DNA from: Coccinella septempunctata | Lineage: Eukaryota > Arthropoda > Insecta > Coleoptera > Coccinellidae | Assembly: GCF_907165205.1 (NCBI RefSeq) | Contig: NC_058193.1 | Coordinates: 37,403,021 to 37,467,020, forward strand | Reading direction: 5' to 3' | Length of the DNA stretch: 64,000 nucleotides | Part shown: positions 36,689 through 49,075 of the stretch, piece by piece | Numbering within the stretch: position 1 is the stretch's first letter | Layout: every line of letters starts with the position of its first letter | Notes under the pieces: model-generated | Told to the model about the DNA's origin: nothing | The model's database searches: none | What the model saw: only the letters and a program-made list of their open reading frames with translations | Translations under genes and position numbers: made by a program

Positions 36689-37201
36689 TTAGTCATCCAT
36701 TAAGTTGCTGTAGATGATACTTAAGTGTTCAACGTCTTCTCGGTGGTTTACGGTGTTGTTGCGTCTGATCTGTATCATCTCGCTTATGTTCCTTCTGTAT
36801 CCGTTCTTCTCTCTATCTAGGATCTCTACGTTATCAAAATCAAACTTGTGGCCGGTAGTCATCTGGTGGTGTGTAACCGCTGTTTTGTTGTAGTTGGCCA
36901 CGTCTTCACAGTCCCTCTTATGTTGTCTTATCCTTTCCTTCAGGTATTGTTTAGTCTGACCCACGTAGCACTTGTGACAGTTTTGGCAGGCTATCTTGTA
37001 TACTACTTCAGATTCAAGTGTACTGGGTGTTTTGTGCTTGAGTTGAGTAAAGAATCTTTTAGTAGTACTTAAATTGTAGTAGGCGCATCCATTTTTTAGA
37101 TTTTTGAATAGTCTGCTAACACGATGGGATAGGTGTGGTATATACGGGAACTTGAACCTTGAGATCACATTGTTGGGAGTGTTGTGGTCGTTGTCAGTCA
37201 T
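36689..37201 (-). CDS. GIY-YIG endonuclease domain of Penelope-like element (left arm)
   Basis: 170 residues, the C-terminal part of a Penelope-like polyprotein. After an N-terminal PHLSHRVSRLFKN linker, the domain runs VVYKIACQNCHKCYVGQTKQYL, giving the nuclease's VYKI / YVGQT strands with the inserted Cys residues (CQNC) usual in these elements, then ERIRQHKRD with the catalytic-region Arg and His, and later ILDRE. The reverse transcriptase that should precede it is absent, because the copy is truncated at this point. In the element the nuclease nicks the target for priming. The Met is simply the first in frame after the junction and may not be used. Confidence 0.85.
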   Translation of the reverse strand: MTDNDHNTPNNVISRFKFPYIPHLSHRVSRLFKNLKNGCAYYNLSTTKRFFTQLKHKTPSTLESEVVYKIACQNCHKCYVGQTKQYLKERIRQHKRDCEDVANYNKTAVTHHQMTTGHKFDFDNVEILDREKNGYRRNISEMIQIRRNNTVNHREDVEHLSIIYSNLMDD

Positions 37202-37312
37202 ATTTTGAGTGTGTACCCTTATCGCTCTATTTATTATGTATGTTTATATTATTATTATATGTATTATGTAACATACATAATAAATAGAGCGATAAGGGTA
37301 CACACTCAAAAT

Positions 37313-37825
37313 ATGACTGACAACGACCACAACACTCCCAACAATGTGATCTCAAGGTTCAAGTTCCCGTATATACCACACCTATCCCATCGTGTTAGCA
37401 GACTATTCAAAAATCTAAAAAGTGGATGCGCCTACTACAATTTAAGTACTACTAAAAGATTCTTTACTCAACTCAAGCACAAAACACCCAGTACACTTGA
37501 ATCTGAAGTAGTATACAAGATAGCCTGCCAAAACTGTCACAAGTGCTACGTGGGTCAGACTAAACAATACCTGAAGGAAAGGATAAGACAACATAAGAGG
37601 GACTGTGAAGACGTGGCCAACTACAACAAAACAGCGGTTACACACCACCAGATGACTACCGGCCACAAGTTTGATTTTGATAACGTAGAGATCCTAGATA
37701 GAGAGAAGAACGGATACAGAAGGAACATAAGCGAGATGATACAGATCAGACGCAACAACACCGTAAACCACCGAGAAGACGTTGAACACTTAAGTATCAT
37801 CTACAGCAACTTAATGGATGACTAA
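37313..37825 (+). CDS. GIY-YIG endonuclease domain of Penelope-like element (right arm)
   Basis: Mirror copy of the left-arm ORF; the 170 residues from MTDNDHNT agree except for one Ser/Asn difference I can see. The open frame extends upstream across the palindrome centre (from 37184), giving 213 codons; those extra residues come from the left arm read backwards and are an artefact of the junction. Same motifs and same missing reverse transcriptase as its twin. Confidence 0.85.
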   Translation: MTDNDHNTPNNVISRFKFPYIPHLSHRVSRLFKNLKSGCAYYNLSTTKRFFTQLKHKTPSTLESEVVYKIACQNCHKCYVGQTKQYLKERIRQHKRDCEDVANYNKTAVTHHQMTTGHKFDFDNVEILDREKNGYRRNISEMIQIRRNNTVNHREDVEHLSIIYSNLMDD

Positions 37826-38266
37826 ATAGATGGCAGGAATTCAACTAAAATAGTACACGTTACTGAAGTTTTATTGATGAGTCTGTGATTTACACCGTAT
37901 AATTGAGAAGTTTTTTACATGTCCTTGCATATTTTTGTATGTTTTTGTGTTTAACCTTCATTGATCAGTCGATACAGAATTTCCCGATATAGAAGAGTAC
38001 ACCCCTGACAAAGACTAGTGGCGGCGACAGATGAACACGAACTCGACGAACGTCAAAAATTTCTATGTCACATGCCAACAACGACGTCATCTGTCGTAGC
38101 CAATATTCCGCGTCTTCCTGAAACAACATTAAAAGTTTTTTCAAAAATTAGATCTCTTTGAAATATGAAACCAAACTTAAATCTATATCGACGATATTGT
38201 TCAGAATACTAGGTAATTGTATGTGCGAATGATCTCGAATGAAAATTTTAATGTGTTTAAATTTTT

Positions 38267-38305
38267 AGCCTTGAAAAAGAAACAAGTCGTTTCGAAACGT
38301 CGGCG
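38267..38305 (+). ncRNA. Degenerate hammerhead-like motif in right arm
   Basis: Mirror image of the motif in the left arm, same bases: GCC, CTTGAAAA, GAAAC/GTTTC stem, GAAACGTC, GGC. It lies about 60 bases inside the outer end, where Penelope-like terminal repeats carry their ribozyme. Confidence 0.4.
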
Positions 38306-38374
38306 TTGTATTGAAGAACAATAAATAAAATTAGTCCAAGAATCCCAATATTCTTTCATTTCATCCCCCAGAAA

Positions 38375-39974
38375 GTTTAAAATAAATCTTTTATTTCGTA
38401 TTTTGAAAACTACGAGCATTGAGCACACATAGAACAAAAATAAACCACGTTCCTTTTTGAGTCAAGGAGATATAGGAATCTATGTCTCCTTGTTTTTGAG
38501 TGTTACACACAGTATAGATGAAAACATGCATATGATAATGAACATGACTATATTATATTTGGCAAGATGATAAGACGATAAATAATTGGCAGATCATTGT
38601 GTGAAATCTTCATCTAGTTTTCGCTAACTCTACTTGACCACTGATCTCATACCTCGTCATTGACAGATTTTCTTTGTTCGTCCAGTCCTACGTTAACGTC
38701 CATCTGATGATTCCAAGATAAACGTTTTCTAGACGAATTGTTCGTGTTCCAGCAAGACAAAATCACATTATACAGGATGACTGTTTGAAACAGTCTATTA
38801 GAAGTACCTGTAGGAGATTATTCCAAAGGTGAGTCTTTTTGGCAGACATAGAACTCATCCAAAATAAATAATTTCATCAGAAATCGCCTGTATTGAATTT
38901 TCAAGATTGCGGAGATATCATTTCCCCTAACTGAATGGAATTGTGTAAAATTTCAATCACTACGGAAAGTAACAAACAGAGATTCGGTGAAAGCTGATGA
39001 CAGTACACCGAATCAACAGTACCTACCACTTTGTGATTGTTGTTATTTTTTTGTCTTTGGTGTGCTGAAATAAGCATTTATTCAAATCTTGAACTTGATA
39101 TGATTTTGATAAATGGTGAGTGCATCCCAAATGTAGTAGTTTATTCGATAGAATCCTGCTGGATAATATCTCCAATGGTAGAAAGCGAGACACGAATTCT
39201 GAAAATTCTTGGTGAATCATGAAAGGAAGGCCAAAATCATAGACTAATGGATATGTATAATAATAGGTCTATGTTCAAAATGTAGAAAAATGGCGATAAG
39301 GTATTGAAAATGCAATGCAGTGCAAGTGATGAAGACTTGGACCGATTTCATTGGTGAGTTTTTTGGTTTTTTTCTGTTTCTTCATACTGATAATATGTAA
39401 GTATCGTCTTGTCAGAGGGTAGACCTCGGGAAATGAAACGAAACATGATCTCTCCAACGGAATGGTTATTTGTGCAACCAGCTGGGAAAATCACTCATTC
39501 GTAATGAGCGCAATACGCGAAATACGAAAAATAGTGTTTCCCAACTTGTTTAACATAATATTTTTTCTGATTTCGAATAGAATTGCTATGAATTCAAATT
39601 AAAAGTACCAAAAACGTCATTAAAAGCTTCACTCGGAGATTTGGAGTTAAAATAAATAAAATGCGGACCTGCTCTCTCCATACTTCTAATGGACTTGTTG
39701 AAACAATCACCCAGTAGGTATTATCGTTGAATACTTCCGAAAAATTATTAAACTCCCCTATTGACGAGCGAGAATTGTTTATTTCGGAGTTTCTTGGGAA
39801 GCCGCAACTGAGTAAACGCTCACTTAGCTTCCGGCTCTGTTTCCTCCATTTCTATTGTTGTCCGGATCTGAAACTCGAAATCACCAGAGCAAGTAAACTT
39901 CCCAACTACAGAGATCTCTCTTCCCCCGTAAATATTCCTAGTGAAAGACGTCAATAAATCTAACATCCATGTCC
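38375..39974. other. Spacer and 3' flank of the tyramine-receptor gene
   Basis: No supported gene. A minus-strand AATAAA at 39778-39783, about 190 bases past the receptor stop, may be its polyadenylation signal. The stretch 39236-39276 has a loose hairpin with CATAGACTA and TAGGTCTATG. Confidence 0.5.
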
Positions 39975-42900
39975 TCATTTATGGAAGGAGATGTCTGGCT
40001 TTCTCTCCTTGGTGAAATGCTTCACTGTCAGTCTCCAGAAGGCTATCCTGAAATCCGGACTGTAAAAAGCGTAAATGAACGGGTTTATCCCGGAATTGAA
40101 CCACCCCAACCACGTGAGATAAGACATGATCAGCGCGTTGATATCATTGCTCGGCATGAAGGGCGTCAGGAGGTAGAAGATGAAGAAAGGGAGCCAGCAG
40201 GCGATGAAACCTCCCATAACGATGCTCAGGGTTTGGGCGGTCTTGGTCTCCCGCCTGAAGGAAGACACTCTGGAAGCCGGTTCGAATTTCAAGATGGCGC
40301 CAGCGTCCAAGTTGACGGAATCCGGCTGCGATCTGGAGCCGGTCACTGTGGATTTGTAGAAACTGGCGCCTCTGGAAGATGACAGTTTGTCCTCGTTGAA
40401 CGAGCTGTTGGTGGATCTGATCGATTTGGTTTTGCTCCTGAAGGATTTGATCCTCCTGTCGTTGTAATTGTAGTTTCTTTCGTTCGCTTGCGGTAAACTG
40501 CGGACAAATATTTCGTTAAATTGAGAATGAACGCTCCATTCAAGAACAAGGTGACTTATGGCAATCAATGGAACCAAAAGAAAGAGTCTTTTCTACAAGA
40601 TTCACTCTGTTGGCCAGTTGCGTTTCGATGACCTTGAGTGTAGGTATCCTGGATGGGGTAGGTTGTCTTTGTGTACAAAGAAGAGACAGGTAAATGCCCG
40701 ATGATCATTTCTCTTTTTCTATAAAAAAGCCAATGTCATGCTGACTTTGCTCAGTCCATGTCTCTATGTCTATGCATTCAATAATCGATTTCAAGTGAAT
40801 AACCCGCAATTACCATTGTAATTGGTAAGCTCACTTTAATAACTAGAAGTTATTTAACCCAACACTTGTTTATGGTAACCTTCGGTCGTCTGTGGTCCAA
40901 AATGATGACGTTGAAGGCATTGAACTCGGAAGTTCAATGGTTGAAGGGCAAGTTCATGAGGTCATGACCAATGACTCAACGAATAGTGCGAACTCCAGGA
41001 TTCTACAAAAGTGTATAGGTACTGCTAGGCACCAAATAACCCCAGGCAACTTCATGAATAGCCTTTGCTGTTGAGAGAGAAGTGCAGCAAATAGAAGGAA
41101 CGTGTGTAGGAGAGCTGTATATGATTTTTGTTTTATCCACTGCTCAATTCTTCCCTTAAAACGTAGCACATCGAAGCAAAAAGCTGAGAGAGGACCATTT
41201 TTCTCGAAAATTTTAACCAAAGAGCTCACAGTTCACACATGATGCTTACCTAGCTGTCCTAAGACATATTTCTTCACCTTCTGATGATCCCCTGTCCGGG
41301 TCTGATTCCTCTCGCGATTGTAAAACTAATTTGTGATTTTTCTGGAAGGAGAAAAGAAAAATGGAAACGAATTAGGTACGAAATTAATTAATCGAAAATA
41401 CCCACCTTGGAGTGGACATCAATATGTTCCAGTTTGTCATGTCGCTGCGCCACAACGCATGAAATACGCATGTAAACGTAAAGCATCACCACCATGGGGA
41501 TGAAGAAAGAACCCATCGCAGAAAAGATTACATAACCGGTATTCTTGTTGTATCTACATGTTTTGTCTTCATGTCGTCCGGGTTCATACCTGAAAATTTG
41601 ATATCCAGATCAACTAAGGCCAAAATTGATGTCCAAAAATGTTAACATAATCTTGAGGGTGAGTCAGTTTATTCGTGGGTTTTATTTGAAGATACCTAGG
41701 GATTTTATTTGCTTATGCCTCCTTGGTTCTTCGGAATCATTAAGGTAGTTATCAAGGGATGAGTAATTCTTTTCTGAATGTATGTTTTTCGTCCGTTTTC
41801 AGATAGTGAATTGACATTTAACATCAAATATAGATAGGCTCGCCTTTTGAGGGTATAACGTCAGCAAGATCCATCAAATTTCCGACATGTGAGGGAGAAA
41901 AGCAGTTTTCAGTAGTACCTTTGTGCAACGAAATAGATATGATCGACGTAAGATGTGAGAGATCATCCATTCAGAGTCGAAGTAACAATGCAACTGGTTT
42001 TTGCATTATTTCAGTGTTCAAGGATAAGCGGGTACATTTAGTTGTCAATAATTTCCCGGAATGATGATTGACAGTAGGATAAGCAGAGGTCCAATGAACG
42101 ATGAATAAGCCGGCTTTTTATTTTCCACCGAACCCTAAGTACCCTCTTTGTTCGGCTCGGCCCCCTCCTATTTGTCTTCCTAAGCCTGGAGCTGCGGTTG
42201 TCACATTTCATCCCTGGGTTTCCAATTTACCGAAGTAAATCCAAGTGTTGCACCACCTGAACTCCACAACACGGCAGTGATGTTGTTCACTCCGAGGGAA
42301 TTCCGTTTCAGTTGAATCCGCCTAGACAGATATGCTCATTTCCTCGTGGTGGATCTGCGTATATTTCATTTTGTAACGAATATACAGAGTGGGACCTTGG
42401 CAGAACAGAATTGGGATAGGTTCATCTTTGATTCCAGGAAGACAACTTTTGAGATAAAATTCAAAATCGTATCGCTTAAACCTTTGGTGTGGCAACCCCA
42501 ACCCCTAGATTTTGAATGGGGAAGATAGAATAAGTGATACCTTAGGCCTTTCCATTCGTTTTCGGAATATGTAGTCACATTCGAGTTTAAACCAAGATTG
42601 GTTTTTCCCTTCAAGCATGCCTGTGTAAATTAATCGAATTTTCACTCATTTATTTTACAACTCCGGGGATAAATCTGATGTAGGTACGGTTTACACACTG
42701 ATCAATTTTGAGAAACAAATAAATTATAGAAATCCTTTCTGCCAATGATTAAGAAAATCGCCTTTCCGAAGTCACATAGGTATATTTTACATATCAAGTC
42801 CAGAAATTCATTTCTTCCTGCAACTGTGAACATGAACGGAACAAATATCTTGATCAGAAGGTAAAGCCTTCAAGCTTCAAGGATTAATAGAATTAAATAA

Positions 42901-45107
42901 TGAAATCTGTATCAAAGAAGCCAGGGAAGAAAACAAACTAGTCACTAGTCTAAATTCTGTTTCGCATTGTTCCCATTCGAAATGCCTCGTATAATACCGG
43001 ATGATTTCTATCGTTATCTAACTGATGTGGATCCCACTAACCTGTTTTATTTAGTCGCTATGCTTTTTATGACTCGTCTTAGTGAAGACTTAAATAGCAA
43101 TATATTGTGACAAATTACGGATTGCCCAAAACGAATGAGGTGGATTTGGATTTTAATAGCCACATACGAATGAATGAGGACACAGACTTACTCACCATCC
43201 GAACATTGGCGGACAAGTGATGAGCGCTGAGCTGAGCCAGACTATCAAGATCATCCCCAGAGCCAATCTCTTGGATCTCCGCCGTCTTGAGTACGTCAGA
43301 GGCTGAGTGACGGCCAAATAACGGTCGACGCTGATGGCACACAGACTCAAGATGGAAGCCGTACAAAGAAGGATGTCCAGAGACACCCATATATCGCACA
43401 GAATCCATCCCAGCTCCCATGATCCTGTAATATCGGGTTGAACGTATGAGTTTCACCTGGAAATCAGCGTGGCACGGTCGAATTCAGTTTGTTTTTCACC
43501 GATCGATCATCCGTGTTTGTTTTCAATATTAAACCGCTCACCGCATGTTTTCGGAGTTGAAAGGGAAAGTTGCTGGCGAAATGTGGATTGCTGATATGGT
43601 GTAATATCAACCCTATGATCGCAGATGAATCGAATATTGAAATTTTTACATGTACCTAAAGATTTGGAGGCTTTATATAAGAGAGCGGCAGTTTTTGAAT
43701 GCTTCATAACTATTTTTGTTCAAAAATTGACAATTTATATTACATAAGAAGTAAAGCTACGTGAAAACTAAGCTAAATATCGATGACCATGAATTGGTAC
43801 ACGTTACACATTAATAAAATTTCCAAATTTTGCAGTCGAACGCTCAAAATTCCCACTCAGTTCCTTTCAGAGCATCATTACTTCAATTAAGAGAGGGTAA
43901 TTCTTGGAAATTCCATACAAAAACTGGCAAACCACCCAAAAGGCCATTCTCTTTGATACCGAAGGCGCTTCCTCGGATTTAATAATGAAACAGATGTTAA
44001 ATGATGACCGCCATTCCCATTCTTTTCTCTGAGGAGCTAAGAGAACGCACAATTGCTACGACTCTGCACTGTAATTTTTCCTTCTGCGTTGAACCACTCG
44101 CTAAAATAAGGGAACAACATGTTTCACGGCTTTCTGTCTTTGCCGGAAAAGTAATCGGGAAAGGAAAGGAGTGGTAAAGAAGATTTGTGGGAAAATAACA
44201 AATTGTCGGCGCTCTTCACATGGTGAAAGTCTCGGGAAAAGTCTAGTTTTTAGGCGGAATTGAGACCTTTTCTACCTCTTGAAGTACTCCTTATCCTGTT
44301 TTTCTAACGAATAGTGGGAAAATTACTATAAAAGAACTGTTAACTTTGACGGAAATTAGCTGCGTATGTTCTGCTTCTGCTGGAAAATTGGAGTATAAGG
44401 CTAGGTCTATGTTATCATTTTTGAGAATGGAGAATGAAGGAAATATTTTGTCTTTGATATCTTTTGACCACCTTGAATTGCCGAATTCATATTTTAAGCT
44501 AAAATAAGGACGAGATTTACATGAAACTATTTATAAGTATATCTTCCTCGATGGATTATGTTATATCCTAAGTTAATCTTTCAGAATATATGCCGAGAGT
44601 ATTGCTTGTCTGGCTGATTTAGTCGACAACATAGTTCATTGAGTTTATAACCAGTTACAACCTGAACTTTGTCGCAATCATTAAGTATTTGATGTGTACA
44701 TTGGGAAAACTTTGAGTACTTCAGTTTCCTAACCTCACAATGTCTTCAGAATTTGTATTGTCGTATACACCAGCATCAATAGGTATGATCATAATGTTAT
44801 GAATTGAGGAGGATAACTTACCCATGAGAGCATTGGCGACAGCTGGAGGCATCACACACGTGCCAACGAGCCAATCGGCGATGGCGAGGGACATAACGAA
44901 GCAATTCGTCACCGTCCTCAACCTCCTAGTCGTTATGACCGCCAGTATGACCAGCGTATTCCCCAAAATCACTATAACTATCACTATGCTCAGAAGGATG
45001 GCAAGCGCTATCTTCTGGAATTCTTTAGTTGAATCATCCAAGATAGACGGTTGGCTGTTGTAGAGGAGATCATCTGGTATACTCGAGTTGGAGACGTTCG
45101 TTGTCAT
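39975..45107 (-). CDS. Biogenic-amine GPCR, tyramine receptor-like (TyrR/TyrRII group)
   Basis: Exons 45107-44822, 43424-43196, 41589-41406, 41341-41250 and 40497-39975 join in frame to 437 residues. Seen: N-terminal Asn-glycosylation sites (NVSNSS); TM1 with GN; TM2 with SLAIADW; a disulphide Cys in WILCDIW; TM3 ending in DRYLAV; TM5 around FSAMGSFFIP; a long third intracellular loop rich in Arg/Ser (residues about 215-335); TM6 CWLPFF; TM7 NPFIY. The Asp of TM3 (WVSLD) is the amine anchor of the class. RRLRTVTNCF, LTYSRRRRSKRLAL and TWLGWFNSGINPFIYAFYS recall the insect tyramine receptors CG7431/CG16766 rather than octopamine beta or dopamine receptors; ligand choice is an inference. A TGA lies in frame just before the ATG, fixing the start. 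The 12 bases before it follow a CGCAG acceptor, so an untranslated exon lies further right. Confidence 0.88.
41590..44821 (-). other. Two large introns of the tyramine-receptor gene
   Basis: Introns 41590-43195 and 43425-44821 (exon 2 lies between them). I see no gene or clear repeat in them; the open frames there are unsupported. Confidence 0.6.
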
Positions 45108-45647
45108 ACCTAATCATTTCTGCGGCAATAAGATACAGGAAAGAGTTAATTGGGAAGATTCACTGATGAACGCATGAAAGGACTCAATTGAATTACACTC
45201 ATTTTCAAGTGGATAAAATATTGACCTCAGGTCTTCGCTTTCGAGATCGAAAAACAGAATGTCTGTGGAGAGTTTTGATGAGTTTTCATTGATTTGTTTG
45301 TGCAGACAACCATAGGACGATTTAGGTATGGGAGAAAACAAAGATGGATGGTCTCTACTGTCGAACATCATTATTTAAATGCCAAAAGTTTGAGCTGTCT
45401 CGATTAAGCCTTTATGGAATGTTCAATCAGCTAAACAGATACCTCTAGTATGTATGGATTCATAAGGTCCATACTCCACCACACTCTGGGGCTGGAGCTG
45501 TACTGAACAAAGCGAGGCAGACAACTGAAGCTTTGTGAAGCTGTGTTGAAACAGTCTGCTCAACTTCCTCCAACACAACTGCAGACTCTGGAGATTTCTA
45601 CACAGAGTGTTCCTGAATTTTAGGTACAAACGAAGAGAGGAGATTTC

Positions 45648-46125
45648 TTGAGTAATTCAAGAAAAAAAGTCCCATAAACATGGGATGGCAAACGTTTCGT
45701 TTTCGAGATACGGGGTGTTAAAGTTTGAATCTTGGATTGGTATCACAACAAGTTGTGAAAACACATTCATTATCAGAAATACCGAGTATAATTTGATGCG
45801 TCGAAACTACAGAAGACCATGAAGTTTAGTATAACAACAAAGCTTCTATTTCAATTTTTTCAAATTAACAGTGGCTCACTAAAGAAAAGGAAACTGGGGA
45901 CAGTGTTCTTGAAAAAATATCACCCTGCAGATTTGCTATCGAAATCGGCATGTCACATGGTGTGAACTATCAATTATAATATTTATGCCAATTTCTGTTC
46001 AATATCTATATAGATACTGTATCTAAGAGAAACACTTTTTTAACTTGAACACCCCGTATCTCGAAAACGAATCGTTTGCGGTCCCAATTGTATGAGACTT
46101 TTTTTCTTGAAATTACTCACTAATA
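45648..46125. repeat. Non-coding inverted-repeat element (MITE-like)
   Basis: The left end (45648-45729) and the right end (46042-46125) are inverted copies of about 80 bases, sharing GAGTAATT, AAGAAAAAAAGTC and TTTTCGAGATACGGGGTGTT with a few mismatches and small indels. The interior has no ORF. Part of the interior recurs at 51085-51440 in the other orientation, so this is a family. Confidence 0.7.
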
Positions 46126-48549
46126 GGTAAAATTAGACGCTGCAGTAATAACATGTTGTTGATAGATATAATGATACATAAGCAAACACAGGCTTGGAGG
46201 CCAATAAATATCATATTGAAACTCCCTTAAGAATATTAAATTTTTCAAGGAAGAAAATTTCGGTACAATTTTATCTCGATACGTACGCCCATGATAACAA
46301 CCACGCAGCCACACCATGACTCAGTGCCTGTTGGCAAAGGTATTCCAAACAATTAACCAAGTTTAGGCAACGATCATAATTAAATCATAATCGGAATAAA
46401 AAGGCTTTTCCTGTTTGTTCTGTTATTTCATCCAGCGCAAACTTCACGGTAACATAAATTCTACACCGTCACGCATACTCGGCATACTATATCTCCTAAT
46501 GCACATTCATTCGGGAATTCATTATTAATTGAACTGTTTTCTACGATAATATACGGTCCACCCACGTTTCATTCCAGCGCCCCGGTTCCAAGCCAATGCA
46601 GCTTCCACCGAAATGTAAACTTTTCATGCGTATGATTCCCTAGGTGTAAACGACAAAGGCTCTATCTCTGCCAGAACCATGATTCGAGGACTCTTGAACT
46701 GAAAGGACCCTACTGGGATGGCCACTTAATTTTTTCAAGTTTATGGTAGGAACAACCAGGGTAGAAAATGATGTTGCTCATATCCGAATTCCACTTTTTT
46801 TTAACGCATTTATATTGCAGACGTTTTCCCATATTTTCACCGCATTTAAACTGTATCTTATAGTTATGGAAATCAACGGATTATTTTTGGGATTCCTCAT
46901 AGCCTGAAAATCATCAAAATCCGCTTTTATCCATCGAATTTTTTCAACTCATCCTTCGAAATGATAGTGAACCTATTCCATATGCAATATTCCCAGGAAT
47001 TTTCAATGAGGCCTGCTGCATATTCCAATCTATTCCAGGAATAACGCTGGAATAAACCAGAGAGAACTTGCTGCATCATCTATATTATTTCATAATACTC
47101 GGGCGGAGACAGAGCATCATAAATCAGTTTTTTTTTATATAGGAATCACTTCGACTATTTCATCAATCAATTTCATTTTTATGAGGGGATACATGGCGAG
47201 GCATTTTATTGAATGGAACTGTGATTCGTAGGTGAGACTAAATGGTCTTTCAGAATGAAGGATTATTATGCCTGTGCTCATTAGTTACTCCTGGATCATT
47301 TGCAAGAGTTTCGAATTCATTAAGTATTTGACTTTTGGCATAAATTATTTTCGAATTTTTGGCTAGAAAATTGCCCTTTTAAATTTTCCGCATCAGTTTA
47401 GAAACACCCTGTATTTACTGACAAGGAAGGGAAGAATCATTGATACGGAAGCACCTCCCCGTCCTATTTAATTTGATTACATCGGGTGTTACGAATAGAA
47501 TGTTCCACATTGATGGATGGCCTGATAATACTCATCACGAATCGTGACATAACAAGAATAACCTGATACCGGATACAATTATTAATCTTAATTAACAGAG
47601 GGTTGATGCTAATCGAGGTTGACGGAGAAGCGATACGAAGTCGACAGTAGAATTTGTATTCTTTTCACACTTTCCATGCTGTTTAATCAAGAAATATAAA
47701 GTTCCCTTGTATTTTGATCGGTAGTTACATTTATCATCAATTTTCACAACAATCATGGTTTATATACATAAATAATGTTGAGCGAATATTTCGAAACATT
47801 TTTCTGTTCTTTGCCAAGACTGATTTACATCGAATAGAAATTCATCCATTCACATAGAGTCTCTATGTATGTCTATGGATTGACATCACCCAATGATGTT
47901 ATTTTCTATAGACATAGAGTCTATGTCTATGGTTATTTTATGTCTACATCATTTTTTGATGTTTTTCTCTGTGAGTTGCAAGTAAGTGTAAGTCAAATCT
48001 TTCATAGAGTATCTTTATGAACCGCCCCCTTCGCCATTTTGCAACGCAAACTTCTTTTCTGTCATATTCTGGTGTTTTGTGAGGGAGAATTAGCGGAAAA
48101 AACCTATGTAAGTTATGAAATACGATTATTATCTTTCGTTCTTTATTGTCGAGGCAATTTTACTGAGTGAATAACTCACAATTAACTGAATTAATCCGTG
48201 CAACGTCCTACCAAATTTAACGATAATATTTCACGTCGTTCATCGAGTTGAGTGTGAAAAATGTCGGATACGATTTCGAAATCCATGAGTTATGTACAAC
48301 CTGTTCGTGATTTCATTCGTTCTGTTAAATATTGCTCCCGTGACGTTTTGACATTATCGTTTGAATAATGTGAGGTTTTTGATGCTACCGAACTATAATA
48401 GCGTGCGGGGGAAATTACAACATGGGATGACATATACGTATCTTGTCCCGTAGTATGTTCAGTGCGGAGTCTTTCATCCAATGGGTTCGAAAGAAAAAAT
48501 GTGAATCATAATTCTGCTTATATTTGACTTTGATATGTCCATTATTATA

Positions 48550-48915
48550 GTGTAGTCATTTTCGATACGCGTATCTCCCAGGAAAATCATTGTAGATCTA
48601 AATGTGTTACATATTCTGAAAGAGCAGCTCTTCTAGTAATAAATCGTGAAATTTCATCGATGTCGGTTCAGGCTTGATGAATTTTTTAGTGACCCCATCT
48701 TTTTTTTGGGATTTTTCGATGGTCACTTTTCAACAGGCGTATCTCCTAGAAAAATCATCATTGATTTAAATGTGATTCATATTCTGGAAGAGAAACTCTT
48801 CCAGTAAGTAATATCGCCCCATATTTTTTATTTTTCGAAGGTTAACTCATCGACCTGTGCGTTATACTGTTCAGTCTTAAATTTTCAACTGATCCCATCT
48901 TTTTCGGGATTTCCT
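48550..48915. repeat. Tandem repeat, units of about 170-190 bp
   Basis: A block with CGTATCTCC, AGAAAAATCAT and CATATTCTG (first unit from about 48555) recurs from about 48723; a CCCATCTTTTT-GGGATTT end is shared at 48690 and 48891. The right end runs into a transposon-derived coding fragment, suggesting that the tail of that element was duplicated. Confidence 0.55.
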
Positions 48916-49075
48916 TGAATGAAGGACCTCTCGTTGCAAGCTCCAACGGTAGGCGGTCATCGTAAAAGAGTCCCAATCTCCTTCAAAACGCTTTTTCATT
49001 GCCCGTAAATCTCGATGGATTCTCTCGTCCCACTCTTCACTAAAATTGTTCCTTTTTTTCTGGGAATCGCTCTAA
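48877..49075 (-). pseudogene. Fragment of a multi-copy, probably transposon-derived protein
   Basis: The minus strand reads FSEEWDERIHRDLRAMKKRF, then EGDWDSFTMTAYRWSLQREVLHSRKS and a stop at 48877. The pattern E..ERxHxDl..M..R(Y/F)xG.W...M.aYxW.L.R recalls the C-terminal end of a very abundant uncharacterised protein found in insect and hydra genomes, which I believe is mobile-element derived. Only this end is present; nothing upstream on the same strand continues it. It is a relic. Confidence 0.45.

Larger units (their letters stand above)
36107..38374. mobile_element. Penelope-like element inverted dimer with target duplication
   Basis: Two 5'-truncated copies of one Penelope-like element lie head-to-head: arms 36151-37244 (minus) and 37270-38363 (plus), with a 25-base A+T spacer. 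Each holds the GIY-YIG C terminus of the element protein, a 3' region and a hammerhead-like motif near its outer end. CATCCCCCAGAAA stands on both sides (36107-36119, 38362-38374). On the left a 31-base extension sits between the duplication and the arm, on the right none. The arms differ at only a few bases by eye (for example Asn to Ser in NLKNGC/NLKSGC), so the event is recent. No reverse transcriptase domain remains, so the copy is not autonomous. Known: Penelope-like elements use GIY-YIG nucleases and often integrate as partly inverted or tandem copies. Confidence 0.88.

Noticed and set aside
37184..37312. N-terminal extension of the plus-strand GIY-YIG frame
   Set aside because: It is the reverse complement of the other arm plus the spacer, an artefact of the palindrome centre.
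39969..40382. 137-codon plus-strand frame
   Set aside because: It is antisense to the last exon of the tyramine receptor, which has clear GPCR motifs.
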